Below, piece by piece: positions 8,695 to 17,679 of a stretch of 64,000 bases of DNA. The position numbers and the translations under genes are program-made. Under the pieces are notes generated by a model. That model saw nothing but the letters and a program-made list of their open reading frames with translations, did no database searches and was not told the DNA's origin. The DNA comes from Phenylobacterium sp. (GTDB lineage Bacteria > Pseudomonadota > Alphaproteobacteria > Caulobacterales > Caulobacteraceae). The DNA is taken from NCBI RefSeq assembly GCF_016124325.1, contig NZ_WGNY01000030.1, positions 124,001-188,000 of the forward strand. The letters are read 5' to 3'. Each line of letters begins with the position of its first letter. The first letter of the stretch is position 1.

Positions 8695-8809
8695 TTTCCC
8701 TCCCCTTCATGGGGAGGGCGACTCGCGCAGCGAGCGGGGTGGGGCGGCCGCCGCCCCCACCCGTCCCGGGCTGACGCCCGGTCCACCCTCCCCATGAAGG
8801 GGAGGGAAA
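8695..8809. terminator. Long inverted repeat between convergent genes
   Basis: Two 24-nt arms (8695-8718 and 8786-8809) are perfectly complementary; each contains TTTCCCTCCCCTTCATGGGG or its complement. The 67-nt interior holds smaller stems (CTCGCGCAGCGAG, GGGCTGACGCCC). The A/T ends give T-rich tails on both strands, so it can end both the lipoprotein and TraB/GumN transcripts. Confidence 0.7.
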
Positions 8810-8818
8810 TCTCGCGCC

Positions 8819-9781
8819 CTATTCCGCCTCGTCCGGCGTCTTCACATCGAAACCCTGGGCGCGCAGGCGCTCCAGCACGCCGTTCTGCGCCAGCAGGGGC
8901 CTGAGCGGCACCAGCGCGATGGCGTGGCCGGGCGTCTTCAGCGCCTGGGCGATGGCGGCGGCCTCGTCGGCCTTGGTCTTCTCGTCGTAGGTGCGGCCCC
9001 CCGAGATCGCCGCCAGGCAGCGTTCGTAGGTCCGCTCGTTGGCCAGCGCGCCTTCCACGTCGCCGTCGGCCCACGCCCGCGCCGCGGCGCGCGTGACCTC
9101 GGGGCCCGCCTCGGCCTGGGCCAGCACCTCGTCGAAGCAGACGCGGCCCGAGGCCGCCGGCGTGCGGATGATCCCGCTGAGCTGGCGGCCCAGGTCGTAG
9201 CTCTTGGTCACCACCTTCACGCCCTTCTGCTGGGCCAGGTAGCGGACCAGCTTGGCCGGATCCATGTTGGTCAGCTCCGAGGCGTCTCGGTAGTCGATGG
9301 CCAGCTGCACCCCCGCCGCCAGCGGGTTCTTGGTGCCGTAGTGACCGGCATCGTGGCCCAGCTTCTCGCGAACGGCCACGAAGCGCGCCCGGGTCGCCGG
9401 GTCCAGCCGGTCCTCGAACGGGCCGCCCGACTTCAGGCGCATCAGGTTCCACATCGAGCCGATCGAGCCGCCCAGCTTCACCTTCACGTTGACGAAGGGC
9501 AGGATCACCTCGTTGGCGCCCTCCAGGCGCCGCTCGAACACCCGGCGGTTCCACTGCATCCGCTTGGGCGCCAGCGAGGGCACCCCCAGCACGTAGACCG
9601 TCGTGTCGGCGTCCGACACCTGCCACCACGCCGGTCCGGGCAGGCGGCCGCGCACCACCAGCTCCTGCACGAGCGTCGCGTCGGGGTCGTCGATGGCCGG
9701 CGTCCCCGGCTGCGGCTGGGCGCCCGCCGGCGCCGCGGCCAGGGCGAGAACGGCGATGAGGCAAGGAATACGGGTCTTCAC
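8819..9781 (-). CDS. TraB/GumN-family protein, secreted
   Basis: 320 residues with a Sec signal peptide (hydrophobic residues 6-20, cleavage after AGAQ). The mature part follows the TraB/GumN pattern: TTVYVLGVPSLAPKRMQW near the N-terminus and a distal segment with GHAIALVPLRPLLAQNGVLERL. Family members are proposed metalloprotease-like proteins related to Tiki, often periplasmic. The canonical GTxH of the first motif reads GVPS here, so activity is doubtful. The start is GTG 9781 behind AGGAT. It is divergent from mutL. Confidence 0.75.
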   Translation of the reverse strand: MKTRIPCLIAVLALAAAPAGAQPQPGTPAIDDPDATLVQELVVRGRLPGPAWWQVSDADTTVYVLGVPSLAPKRMQWNRRVFERRLEGANEVILPFVNVKVKLGGSIGSMWNLMRLKSGGPFEDRLDPATRARFVAVREKLGHDAGHYGTKNPLAAGVQLAIDYRDASELTNMDPAKLVRYLAQQKGVKVVTKSYDLGRQLSGIIRTPAASGRVCFDEVLAQAEAGPEVTRAAARAWADGDVEGALANERTYERCLAAISGGRTYDEKTKADEAAAIAQALKTPGHAIALVPLRPLLAQNGVLERLRAQGFDVKTPDEAE

Positions 9782-9834
9782 GCGAGCAATCCTGGGAAAC
9801 GGGCCGCCTGGAATCGTATTAGTTAGGAAGGTCC

Positions 9835-11688
9835 ATGCCGATCCGCCGCCTTCCCGCCGAACTGATCAACCGCATCGCCGCCGGCGAGGTGGTGGAACGG
9901 CCCGCGAGCGCCGTCAAGGAGCTGGTGGAGAACGCGCTGGACGCCGGGGCGGCCGAGATCCAGGTCCAGGCCGACGGCGGGGGCCTGTCCCGCATCCTGG
10001 TGGCCGACGACGGCCAGGGCCTGACGGCCGAGGAGCTGCCGCTGGCGGTGGAGCGCCACGCCACCTCCAAGCTCACCCCCGACGACGCCGGCGACTACGA
10101 CCTCCTGCGCATCGCCACCCTGGGCTTCCGCGGCGAGGCCCTGCCCTCGATCGGCTCGGTGGCGCGCCTGTCGATCACCAGCCGCGCCAAGGGCCTGGCC
10201 GACGCCCATGCGATCTTCGTGGAGGGCGGCGCGGTGGGCCAGGTGGCGCCGGCCGGCTTCCCCGGCCCCCACGGCGCCCGCGTCGAGGTGCGCGACCTCT
10301 TCTACGCCACCCCTGCGCGCCTGAAGTTCATGAAATCAGAGCGGGCGGAGTCCACCGCCATCGCCGAGGAGCTGAAGCGCCAGGCCATGGCGCACGAGGC
10401 CGTGGGCTTCGCCCTCGACATCGACGGCCGCCGGACCTTGCGCCTCCCGGCCGAGCCCGCCGGCGACGACGGGCGCCTCGCCCGGCTCTCCGCCATCATG
10501 GGCCGCGAATTCTCCGACAACGCGCTGCTGATCGACCAGGAGCGGGAGGGCGTGCGCCTCACCGGCTATGCCGGCCTGCCGACCTTCAACCGGGGCAACG
10601 CGGCGCATCAGTACCTGTTCGTCAACGGCCGGCCGGTGCGCGACCGGCTGCTGCAGGGCGCGCTGCGCGGCGCCTACGCCGACTTCCTCGCGCGCGATCG
10701 CCATCCCGTCGCCGCCCTCTACCTCGAACTCGACCCCACCCTGGTCGACGTGAACGTCCATCCGGCCAAGGCCGAGGTGCGCTTCCGCGATCCCGGCCTC
10801 GTGCGCGGCCTGATCGTCAGCGGGCTGCGCCACGCCCTGGCCGGGGCCGGACACCGGGCCTCGACCACCGTCGCCAGCGCCGCCTTGGGCGGCTTCCGCC
10901 CCTCCAGCCTGCCGCCGCAGCGGCCCTCGGGCGGCGGCTTCTCGGCTTGGTCCCAAGGGGGCTGGGACCGGCGCGACATGGGCGCGGCGATCGCCCAGGC
11001 CATACCCGGTCTGACCGAGGTCTCGGCCCGCGCCGAGCCGGCGCCGGACGCCGCCTACTCCGGCATGGCCGAAGGCGAGGCCCCGGCGCCGGCCTTCGAT
11101 CCCGTCGACTATCCGCTGGGCGCCGCCCGCGCCCAGGTCCACGAGACCTACATTGTCGCCCAGACCCGCGACGGCGTCGTCATCGTCGACCAGCACGCCG
11201 CCCACGAACGCCTGGTCTATGAGCGGATGAAGACCGAGCTCGACGACGGGGGCGTGGCCCGCCAGGCGCTGCTGCTGCCCGAGGTGGTCGAGCTCGACCC
11301 CGCCGAGGCCGAGCGCGTCGCCGCCCGCGCCGACGAGCTGGCCGCCCTGGGCCTGGTGATCGAGCCCTTCGGCCCCGGCGCGGTGCTGGTGCGCGAGGTC
11401 CCCGCTCTCCTGGGCCAGACCGACGCCGCCGGCCTGATCCGCGACATCGCCGACGACCTCGCCGAGAACGGCCAGGCCTTGGCGCTGAAGGAGCGGCTGG
11501 AGGACGTCTGCTCCACCATGGCCTGCCACGGCTCGGTCCGCGCCGGCCGCCGCCTCACCGCGCCCGAGATGAACGCCCTGCTGCGCCAGATGGAGGCCAC
11601 CCCCCATTCCGGCCAGTGCAACCACGGCCGCCCCACCTACGTCGAACTCAAGCTGGCCGACATCGAGCGCCTGTTCGGCCGGCGCTAG
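9835..11688 (+). CDS. mutL: DNA mismatch repair protein MutL
   Basis: 617 residues. The N-terminal GHKL ATPase has motifs [16 protein letters not shown] and [13 protein letters not shown]; the C-terminal dimerisation domain follows a proline-rich linker near residues 340-400. The C-terminus carries the nuclease motif [12 protein letters not shown] plus ACHGSVRAG and QCNHGRPT, as in MutH-less bacteria and MutL-alpha, so this is a nicking endonuclease type. The Shine-Dalgarno AGGAAGG precedes ATG 9835. Confidence 0.97.
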   Translation: MPIRRLPAELINRIAAGEVVERPASAVKELVENALDAGAAEIQVQADGGGLSRILVADDGQGLTAEELPLAVERHATSKLTPDDAGDYDLLRIATLGFRGEALPSIGSVARLSITSRAKGLADAHAIFVEGGAVGQVAPAGFPGPHGARVEVRDLFYATPARLKFMKSERAESTAIAEELKRQAMAHEAVGFALDIDGRRTLRLPAEPAGDDGRLARLSAIMGREFSDNALLIDQEREGVRLTGYAGLPTFNRGNAAHQYLFVNGRPVRDRLLQGALRGAYADFLARDRHPVAALYLELDPTLVDVNVHPAKAEVRFRDPGLVRGLIVSGLRHALAGAGHRASTTVASAALGGFRPSSLPPQRPSGGGFSAWSQGGWDRRDMGAAIAQAIPGLTEVSARAEPAPDAAYSGMAEGEAPAPAFDPVDYPLGAARAQVHETYIVAQTRDGVVIVDQHAAHERLVYERMKTELDDGGVARQALLLPEVVELDPAEAERVAARADELAALGLVIEPFGPGAVLVREVPALLGQTDAAGLIRDIADDLAENGQALALKERLEDVCSTMACHGSVRAGRRLTAPEMNALLRQMEATPHSGQCNHGRPTYVELKLADIERLFGRR

Positions 11689-11800
11689 AGCCCGGTCGCG
11701 CAGCACATTTCAGCGCCGCAGCATCCGACATGAGATTGCGCAATGCGTTCGCCGGAATCCCGCGCGAAAGCTCCGCCGCAATCAACGCCGAGGACCTTTC

Positions 11801-12271
11801 GTGAGCGTCGCGTCCAAGCCCCGCAGAATCCCCTGGCCCAGGCTCCTGCGGCAGATCCACCTGTGGCTGGGCGTGTTCTTCGCCCCGGCCATCCTGTTCT
11901 TCGCCGTCACCGGCGGCCTGCAGGAGCTGAAGCTGCACGAGGCCCACGGCGACTACACGCCTGCCCCGATCGTCGAGAAGCTGGGCCAGGTCCACATCCA
12001 CCAGAAGTTCGCCGTGCGGCCCCAGCGCCAGGGCGCCGCGCCGGCCAGGGGCGGCGCGCCCGCCCAGGCCGCCGCGCCGCGCGCGACGCCGCCCGCGCCG
12101 GAGACTTCGGTCGTGGCCAGCCGCTGGTTCTTCACCGCCACCGCCGTCGGCCTGGTCGCCACCACCCTGCTCGGCCTGTGGATCGGCGTGGTGCAGGCCC
12201 GGCAGAAGACGCTCGCCCTGATCCTGCTGGGCGCGGGCTCGCTCCTGCCGGTCGCGCTGCTGGCGCTCTGA
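11801..12271 (+). CDS. PepSY-associated membrane protein
   Basis: 156 residues. One N-terminal membrane helix follows the RQIHLWLGVFFAPAILFFAVTG-type motif (histidine-tryptophan helix) typical of PepSY-TM and DUF2271-associated proteins. Next comes a periplasmic Ala/Pro-rich loop (~75-105) and two C-terminal helices (TATAVGLVATTLLGLWIGV and LALILLGAGSLLPVALLAL). The start is GTG 11801 behind GAGGACC. Proteins with this layout often accompany iron uptake or flavodiiron reductases, but there is no such neighbour here, so the role is open. Confidence 0.65.
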   Translation: MSVASKPRRIPWPRLLRQIHLWLGVFFAPAILFFAVTGGLQELKLHEAHGDYTPAPIVEKLGQVHIHQKFAVRPQRQGAAPARGGAPAQAAAPRATPPAPETSVVASRWFFTATAVGLVATTLLGLWIGVVQARQKTLALILLGAGSLLPVALLAL

Positions 12272-12280
12272 CGACGGGGT

Positions 12281-13054
12281 CTAGCCGAGCGCCTCGGCCG
12301 CATAGGCTCGCATGGCCGCCTGCAGATATTCGGTCATGCCGGCGGCCTGGGCCTCATAGCGGGCCCGGAAGTCGGGGTGCTCGCCGTACAGGACCGCGAG
12401 GTTCTCATAGGCCACCCGGCTCACCGGATGCGGCCACGACCGGGCGATCCAGTCGCAGTGGCGGCTGGTCAGGGCCTGGACCGTCTCGCCGTCCGCCGGC
12501 AGGCCCGAGGTCAGGGCGCGGACGAAACCGGTCTCGATCTCGGCGATCTCGGCCTGCGACCGGTCGAAATCGGCCTGGGTCCAGCCCTTCTGCGCGGTCT
12601 TCACCGCATCGATCGAGTCCTGGATCTTGGGCCCGTATCGCTCCACCAGCCAGGCTTCCTGCTTGGCCTGCTTTTCCGGGTCGAAGCCCCGGTACATCGC
12701 CTTGTCGTCCATCGTCGTCGCTCCTTGCAAAGCGGCGAGGGTGTCGTCGATCGTCCTGAGCAGCCGCCCATAGCGCCGCCGCTCGGCCTCAAGCCGCGCG
12801 CGGTGCGCCTTCAGCGCCGCCATCCGGTCGAAGTCCGGCGCGTCCAGCACCTGGCGGATCTCGTCCAGCGGGAAGCCCAGCTCCCGATGGAAGAGGATCT
12901 GCTGCAGGCGCAGGAGCTCGTCCTTGCCGTAATAGCGGTAGCCGTTCGCGCCGACGGCCGCGGGCTTCAAAAGCCCGATGTCGTCGTAGTGGTGCAGCGT
13001 GCGGACCGAGACGCCCGACAGCTTCGCCACCTGCTTGACCGTATAGCCGCTCAA
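12281..13054 (-). CDS. MerR-family regulator with TipAS-like ligand domain
   Basis: 257 residues. N-terminal MerR winged helix (GYTVKQVAKLSGVSVRTLHH, then GYRYYGKDELLRLQQILF), a dimerisation helix, then a C-terminal domain like the thiostrepton-binding TipAS domain. Such regulators sense amphipathic drugs and activate their own promoter. The start is a TTG at 13054, eight codons before the HTH, with AAGGGA nine bases upstream. No ATG lies in the right place. An inverted repeat between promoter elements lies ~40 bp upstream. No efflux gene adjoins it, so the ligand and other targets are unknown. Confidence 0.82.
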   Translation of the reverse strand: MSGYTVKQVAKLSGVSVRTLHHYDDIGLLKPAAVGANGYRYYGKDELLRLQQILFHRELGFPLDEIRQVLDAPDFDRMAALKAHRARLEAERRRYGRLLRTIDDTLAALQGATTMDDKAMYRGFDPEKQAKQEAWLVERYGPKIQDSIDAVKTAQKGWTQADFDRSQAEIAEIETGFVRALTSGLPADGETVQALTSRHCDWIARSWPHPVSRVAYENLAVLYGEHPDFRARYEAQAAGMTEYLQAAMRAYAAEALG

Positions 13055-13083
13055 GAAAATCGTTCCCTTGCCGATGGCCCAGG

Positions 13084-13114
13084 CACTTGAGGTCTCACGT
13101 CCCGTGAGGGTCAA
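13084..13114 (-). promoter_or_regulatory. MerR-type promoter/operator for the TipA-like regulator
   Basis: Reading leftward: a TTGACC -35 (13109-13114), then a dyad CTCACG-N3-CGTGAG (13094-13108) in the position of a long ~19-bp spacer, then a weak -10 (CAAGTG, 13084-13089). An operator inside an over-long spacer is the MerR-family signature. The -10 assignment is uncertain. Confidence 0.5.
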
Positions 13115-13411
13115 GCGTTGCCGAAACGGCGAAGCTCGGCCATCCTCCGGCGCAGTCCGCTTCAGGTGGAGTCCATGTCTGAGAATGTGTCCGAGGCCCG
13201 GGCCTAGCCGCCGACCGGTTCCTCGTTTGTGATCGGCGACGACAGCCTCGCCCGATCGGATCCCTCCGATCGGGACTACGAGGCTCGTCTCGTTCAATTC
13301 GGCGCATTTCCCGCGCCGAACCGGCAGCCACTTCGGCTGGAAATGCGGCAGGCCCGTTCCGTCCGCGCCCCGTGCGGGCGCGCCCAGTGACGCCTGATCC
13401 CGGACATTTCC
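13115..13411. other. Non-coding spacer between divergent merR and yjhX
   Basis: About 300 bp. Short frames are present but lack ribosome-binding sites, conserved starts or plausible composition. No hairpin terminator or repeat copy was seen. A promoter for yjhX should be near the right end but is not recognisable. Confidence 0.4.
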
Positions 13412-13687
13412 TTGAACATCTCCAAGCCGCAGCAACGCACGCTGCATGCGCTCGCCCAGGGCGGCGCGATCCTGATCGAACGCGACGAACGCGGAACCCT
13501 CGTCGCCGCCGAATGCGTCACCCGCGAGGGCTGGCGCCTCTCCGACTGCGACCTCGCGGTCTTCAAGTCGCTGAAGCAGAAGCGGCTGATCGCCAGCCGC
13601 GGCGGCGGCCCCTATCGCATCACCCGCGAGGGCCTGCTCTGCCTGCGCGCCCAGGGCGACAACCGCACCTCAGCCCGCGGCTGGTAG
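13412..13687 (+). CDS. yjhX: YjhX-family (UPF0386) putative toxin
   Basis: 91 residues matching the YjhX family almost end to end: [19 protein letters not shown], then [18 protein letters not shown] and [13 protein letters not shown]. YjhX is annotated as the putative toxin of an E. coli pair with the acetyltransferase-like YjhQ. The fold looks like a winged helix. The start is TTG 13412 because the conserved N-terminus begins exactly there and no ATG is available. No antitoxin partner adjoins it. Its last 18 bp overlap the convergent rsmD gene. Confidence 0.85.
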   Translation: MNISKPQQRTLHALAQGGAILIERDERGTLVAAECVTREGWRLSDCDLAVFKSLKQKRLIASRGGGPYRITREGLLCLRAQGDNRTSARGW

Positions 13688-14245
13688 AGCCCGCAGGAAA
13701 TGGACGCGCGCGGCGCCGTAGTCGCGCGCGTCCAGCCGCTCGTAGCCCTCGGCCTCGAAATCCGGCTCGCCCGCGCCGCGTTCGAACACGACGATGGCGC
13801 CGTCGGCCAGCCAGCCGCCCTTGGCGAGGCGCTCCAGCGCCTGCTCGCCCAGGCCCTTGGCGTAGGGCGGATCGAGGAAGGCGAGGTCGAAGGCCGGCCC
13901 GTCGGCGCCGGGCCTGACGCCCAGGTCGCTGGCGCTGCGCCGGTGCACCCGCGTGCGGCCGAACAGGCCCATGGCGTCCACGTTCTCGCGGATCGCCCCG
14001 CGCGCCGCCTCGTCGGTCTCCACGAACAGGCAGAAGGCCGCCCCCCGCGACAGGGCCTCGAAGCCCAGGGCGCCCGAGCCGGCGAACAAGTCGATCACGC
14101 GGCGGTCGCGCACGCCCTCGCTCCAGGGCGCGTGCTCCAGGATGTTGAAGATCGCCTGGCGGGCCCGGTCCGAGGTGGGGCGCGTGGCCTCGCCCTTGGG
14201 CGCGATCAGCGCCTTCCCGCGGAAGTCTCCCGATACGATGCGCAA
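13670..14245 (-). CDS. rsmD: 16S rRNA (guanine-966-N2)-methyltransferase
   Basis: 191-residue Rossmann methyltransferase: SAM-binding [14 protein letters not shown] (residues 52-65) and catalytic DPPY (125-128), which flips the target guanine of the small-subunit rRNA. The N-terminus ([12 protein letters not shown]) is the family standard and begins at a TTG at 14245 preceded by AAGGAT; an upstream in-frame extension of 18 residues lacks similarity. The ThrArgProThr stretch ([16 protein letters not shown]) is typical. The 3' end overlaps yjhX. Confidence 0.93.
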   Translation of the reverse strand: MRIVSGDFRGKALIAPKGEATRPTSDRARQAIFNILEHAPWSEGVRDRRVIDLFAGSGALGFEALSRGAAFCLFVETDEAARGAIRENVDAMGLFGRTRVHRRSASDLGVRPGADGPAFDLAFLDPPYAKGLGEQALERLAKGGWLADGAIVVFERGAGEPDFEAEGYERLDARDYGAARVHFLRALPAAG

Positions 14246-14316
14246 CGCTGGGTCATCCTTGTGAAGTCGGCCCTTCCGATCCAGGCTTTCGGACAACAAA
14301 GCAAGAGGAGGAGACC

Positions 14317-15114
14317 ATGGGCCTGGTGAGCGTCGAGCGCCGCGGTGGGACAGCGGTGATGACCTATGCGAACCCGCCGTTCGGGACCATGACCGCCGCG
14401 GGCGCGCAGGAGATGCTGGAGGCGTTCCGCCCGCTGGCCGCCGATCCGGCCGTGCGTTCGGTCGTCGTCACCGGCGGCCTGAAGGACATCTTCATCCGCC
14501 ACTACGACGTCGGCGAACTCTCCACGGCCAGCGACGCGACAAGGGACGCGCCGCCTCCGCCCCCGCCCGAGCCCGGCGCCCGGCCCCGCCAGGGGTTCCT
14601 GGCCCTCACCGACGAGATCTTCGAGGCGCCCAAGCCCGTGGTGGCCGCCATCAACGGCCTGTGCATGGGCGGCGGGTTCGAGCTGTCGCTGGCCTGCGAC
14701 CTGCGCATCGCCAGCCCGGGCGTCGAGGCGATCGGCCTGCCCGAGACCCGGGTCGGCATCTTCCCCGGCGGCGGCGGCACCCAGCGGCTGCCGCGCGTGG
14801 TGGGCGAGGCCAAGGCCCTGGAGATCATCCTGCGCGGCCTCACCTTCACGGGCGAGCAGGCCCACGCCATCGGCCTGGTGCACGAGCTGGCCGCCGACCC
14901 GCTGGCCCGCGCCCTGGAGATCGCCGCCGAGTGGGAGACCCGCGGGGCCGAGGGGATCGCCTACGCCAAGCGCCTCACCCGCGCGGCCCTCGACCGCCCG
15001 GTCGCGGAGGGCCTGGCCGACGAGCGCCGCTCGTTCGCCGAGGTGATGCGGACGGCTTCGGCCCGCGAGGCCCTGCGGGCGGCCCGCCAGCCCGCGGAGA
15101 TCCAGAAGGCTTAG
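14317..15114 (+). CDS. Enoyl-CoA hydratase/isomerase family protein
   Basis: 265-residue crotonase-fold protein. The oxyanion-hole segments are present (GLKDIFIRHYDVGELS and NGLCMGGGFELSLACDLRIA), followed by GLPETRVGIFPGGGGTQRLPR with the position of the catalytic Glu of hydratases. It has a proline-rich insertion around residues 72-85. Likely role: hydration of 2-enoyl-CoA in fatty-acid or aromatic degradation. GAGGAGGAG just before ATG 14317 is a strong ribosome-binding site. The last 140 bp are overlapped on the other strand by the pseudouridine synthase tail. Confidence 0.88.
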   Translation: MGLVSVERRGGTAVMTYANPPFGTMTAAGAQEMLEAFRPLAADPAVRSVVVTGGLKDIFIRHYDVGELSTASDATRDAPPPPPPEPGARPRQGFLALTDEIFEAPKPVVAAINGLCMGGGFELSLACDLRIASPGVEAIGLPETRVGIFPGGGGTQRLPRVVGEAKALEIILRGLTFTGEQAHAIGLVHELAADPLARALEIAAEWETRGAEGIAYAKRLTRAALDRPVAEGLADERRSFAEVMRTASAREALRAARQPAEIQKA

Positions 15115-16138
15115 CCGCGCCGGGCTTGCCCTTGGGCTTCGGCTTGGGTTTGGGCGGCGGGTGCGGCCGGGCCTTGACCTTCGGCTTGGCCCAGCCGGCC
15201 TTGTAGGCCTTCTTCGCCGGCCGTTCGGCGGGCGCCTGCGGGGCCTGCGTGGCCGCCGCCTCGGCCGCCTGCTGGGCGCGGCGGCGCTGCTTGGCCGGGG
15301 CCCGGTATTGCGGCCGCTCGCCGGTGGGCAGGTTCTCGGGCGCGATGTGCTCGGCGAGCTGCTCGCGGATCACCCGCGGCCCCACCTCCTCGATCTCGCC
15401 CACGCCCAGGGTCCCAAGGGCGAACGGCCCGTAGGCCAGGCGGATCAGGCGGTTCACCTTCAGGCCCAGCGCCTCCAGCACCCGGCGCACCTCGCGGTTC
15501 TTGCCCTCGTGCAGGGTGACGGTGATCCACAGGTTCGCGCCCTGCGGCCCCTCCTTGGCCTTGTCCAGCTTGGCCTCGATGGGACCATAGCGGACGCCCT
15601 CGACGGTGATCCCGTCCTTCAGCCGGTCCAGCCGTTCCTGATTGGTGCGCCCGTGCGCCCGGGCGCGGTAGCGGCGCACGATCGCGCTCGACGGCATCTC
15701 CAGCGCGCGCGCCAGCTCGCCGTCGTTGGTCAGCAGCAGCAGGCCCTCGGAATTGAGGTCGAGCCGCCCCACCGAGATCAGCCGCGGCAGCCCCTCCGGC
15801 AGGGCGCCGAACACCGTGGGCCGCCCCGCCGGGTCCTTGTGGGTCGTCACCAGCCCCACCGGCTTGTGGTAGCGGAACACCCGCGCGGGCTCGGGCTCGC
15901 TCACCACCTCGCCGTCCACGGTGAGGATGTCGCCGGGCTCCACCTTCACCGCCGGCGTCGTCAGCACCCGGCCGTTGATCGCCACCCGGCCCTCGCCGAT
16001 CAGCCGCTCCACGTCGCGGCGCGAGCCCACGCCCGAGCGCGCCAGCAGCTTGGCGACGCGTTCGCCGCTTTCGGCGCCGTCCTCGCTCTCGGCTTGACCC
16101 GGCTCGCGCGGCTCTGTTCGTAGGGGATCGTGGACCAT
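14975..16138 (-). CDS. rRNA pseudouridine synthase (RsuA/RluB family) with long basic tail
   Basis: 387 residues. An N-terminal S4 RNA-binding domain (RVAKLLARSGVGSRRDVERL, residues ~27-46) is followed by the catalytic domain with GRLDLNSEGLLLLTNDG, whose first Asp is catalytic, and by the VTLHEGKNREVRRVLEALG motif. Closest in pattern to RluB (23S rRNA position 2605). After residue ~270 there is a disordered Lys/Pro/Ala/Arg/Gly tail of more than 100 residues. Its last part is encoded antisense to the enoyl-CoA hydratase gene. Start ATG 16138; the divergent tadA start overlaps it. Confidence 0.88.
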   Translation of the reverse strand: MVHDPLRTEPREPGQAESEDGAESGERVAKLLARSGVGSRRDVERLIGEGRVAINGRVLTTPAVKVEPGDILTVDGEVVSEPEPARVFRYHKPVGLVTTHKDPAGRPTVFGALPEGLPRLISVGRLDLNSEGLLLLTNDGELARALEMPSSAIVRRYRARAHGRTNQERLDRLKDGITVEGVRYGPIEAKLDKAKEGPQGANLWITVTLHEGKNREVRRVLEALGLKVNRLIRLAYGPFALGTLGVGEIEEVGPRVIREQLAEHIAPENLPTGERPQYRAPAKQRRRAQQAAEAAATQAPQAPAERPAKKAYKAGWAKPKVKARPHPPPKPKPKPKGKPGAAKPSGSPRAGGPPAGPRGPKPSASPRRTSGARRPGPPRPGGRGPRG

Positions 16139-16603
16139 GACGAAAAGACCATGCGCATCGCGCTCGAAGCGGCGCAAGCCGCCGCCGCGGCCGGCGAGAC
16201 GCCGGTGGGCGCGGTCGTCGTGGATTCCGCCTCGGGCGAGGTGATCGCCATGGGCGCCAACCAGCCGATCGGCGCCCACGACCCCACCGCCCACGCCGAG
16301 ATCGTCGCCCTGCGCGAGGCGGCGCGGAAGCTCGGCAACTACCGCCTGACCGGCCTCACCCTGTTCGTCACCCTGGAGCCCTGCGCCATGTGCGCCGGCG
16401 CCATCAGCCACGCCCGCATCGGCCGCCTGGTGTTCGGCGCCGAGGACGCCAAGGGCGGCGCCGTGGTCCACGGCCCCCGCTTCTTCGACCAGCCGACGTG
16501 CCACTGGCGCCCCGAGGTCGAGGCCGGCGTGCTGGCCGAGGAGAGCTCGGCCATGCTCAAGGCCTTCTTCCGGGCGCGGCGGGGGACCAAGGCGCCGGGC
16601 TGA
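16130..16603 (+). CDS. tadA: tRNA-specific adenosine deaminase
   Basis: 157-residue zinc cytidine-deaminase-fold enzyme that makes inosine-34 in tRNA-Arg. The zinc site is complete: HAEIVALREA (His ligand and proton-shuttling Glu) and EPCAMCAGA (two Cys ligands). I use GTG 16130 because the DHDEKTMRIALEAA opening matches the family pattern. ATG 16151 is the alternative, giving 150 residues. With the GTG, the start overlaps the divergent pseudouridine synthase start by 9 bp. Confidence 0.93.
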   Translation: MDHDEKTMRIALEAAQAAAAAGETPVGAVVVDSASGEVIAMGANQPIGAHDPTAHAEIVALREAARKLGNYRLTGLTLFVTLEPCAMCAGAISHARIGRLVFGAEDAKGGAVVHGPRFFDQPTCHWRPEVEAGVLAEESSAMLKAFFRARRGTKAPG

Positions 16604-16677
16604 GCGCGCATCGCCCCTTGCCATCCGCCCTCCCCGGGTCCGAAGATGCTTCCAAAGAACGGTATGGGAGGAAGGTC

Positions 16678-17568
16678 ATGGCCGGATTGCTGGACGGGAA
16701 GGTCGCCATCATCACGGGCGCGGGCGGCGGGCTGGGCGAGGCCTACGCCAAGCTGTTCGCCAAGGAAGGCGCCGCGGTGGTCGTCAACGACCTGGGCGGC
16801 GCGCGCGACGGCTCCGGATCGGGGACCAGCGCCGCCGCCGAGAAGGTGGTCGCCGACATCAAGGCCGCGGGCGGCCGCGCCGTGGCCAACGGCGACGATG
16901 TCTCCACCATCGCCGGCGGCGAGAACATCCTGAAGACCGCCCTCGACGCCTTCGGCAAGGTCGACGTTCTGGTCTGCAACGCCGGCATCCTGCGCGACAA
17001 GACCTTCGCCAACACCTCCGAGGAGGACTGGGACAAGGTGATCAAGGTGCACCTCAAGGGCACCTACTGCTGCGCCCTGCCGGTCTGGAAGTGGATGAAG
17101 GACAACGGCGGCGGCTCGATGGTGCTCACCTCGTCCACCTCGGGCCTCTACGGCAATTTCGGCCAGACCAACTACGGCGCGGCGAAGGCCGGCATCTACG
17201 GCATGGTCCGGGTGATGTCGATCGAGGGGCGGAAGTACAACATCCGCGTCATGGGCCTGGCGCCCGGCGCCTACACCCGCATGACCTCCGACCTGCCCGG
17301 CCGCAAGGACCGCGAGCCCGATCCGCTGAGTCTGCCCGAGAACGTCGCCCCCGGCGTGCTCTTCATGGTCAGCGACCTGGCCGCCGAACACTCGGGCAAG
17401 ATCCTCGGCGTCTCCTCGCGCGGCGTGCGCGAGATCAAGATGGTCGAGACCGAGGGCTTCGCCCCCGGCCGGCCCTACACGGCCCAGGAGGTCGCCGAGA
17501 ACGCCGCGCAGGTGTTCTTCGACGTCCCCGAGAACGTCCACCGGTTGAAGGCGCCGGCGGCGGCCTGA
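16678..17568 (+). CDS. SDR-family (3R)-hydroxyacyl-CoA dehydrogenase-like protein
   Basis: 296-residue short-chain dehydrogenase. The cofactor motif is TGAGGGLGEAYA near residue 13; VVNDLGGARDGSGSG near residue 37 is the form found in multifunctional-enzyme type 2 dehydrogenases of peroxisomes, which oxidise (3R)-hydroxyacyl-CoA. NAGI and the catalytic Ser/Tyr-X3-Lys (NYGAAKAG) are present. A very strong ribosome-binding site (GGGAGGAAGG) precedes ATG 16678. Probably fatty-acid or sterol side-chain oxidation. It is convergent with the GNAT gene. Confidence 0.85.
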   Translation: MAGLLDGKVAIITGAGGGLGEAYAKLFAKEGAAVVVNDLGGARDGSGSGTSAAAEKVVADIKAAGGRAVANGDDVSTIAGGENILKTALDAFGKVDVLVCNAGILRDKTFANTSEEDWDKVIKVHLKGTYCCALPVWKWMKDNGGGSMVLTSSTSGLYGNFGQTNYGAAKAGIYGMVRVMSIEGRKYNIRVMGLAPGAYTRMTSDLPGRKDREPDPLSLPENVAPGVLFMVSDLAAEHSGKILGVSSRGVREIKMVETEGFAPGRPYTAQEVAENAAQVFFDVPENVHRLKAPAAA

Positions 17569-17679
17569 CGCCCCCTCCGGCGGCTGCGCCGCCACCTCCC
17601 CCGCTTCGCAGGGGACGAGCGCTCCTCCCCCGCCTGCGGGGGAGGGGGACCGCGGAACGGGGTGGAGGGGGAGGGCCGC
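17569..17679. repeat. Stem-rich convergent spacer
   Basis: Contains several overlapping hairpins (GGCGGCTGCGCCGCC; TCCCCCGC...GCAGGGGA; CTCCCCCGCCTGCGGGGGAG) and a C-rich to G-rich asymmetry. It resembles the 8695-8809 element in composition and position between convergent genes. It may serve as a bidirectional terminator. Confidence 0.55.

Noticed and set aside
13095..13331. Possible gene in the merR-yjhX spacer
   Set aside because: 78 codons, Arg/Ser/Pro-rich, starts inside the spacer without a ribosome-binding site and ends in the merR promoter.
16139..16624. N-terminal extension of the pseudouridine synthase
   Set aside because: The extra 162 codons are antisense to tadA and precede the standard S4-domain start; ATG 16138 suffices.
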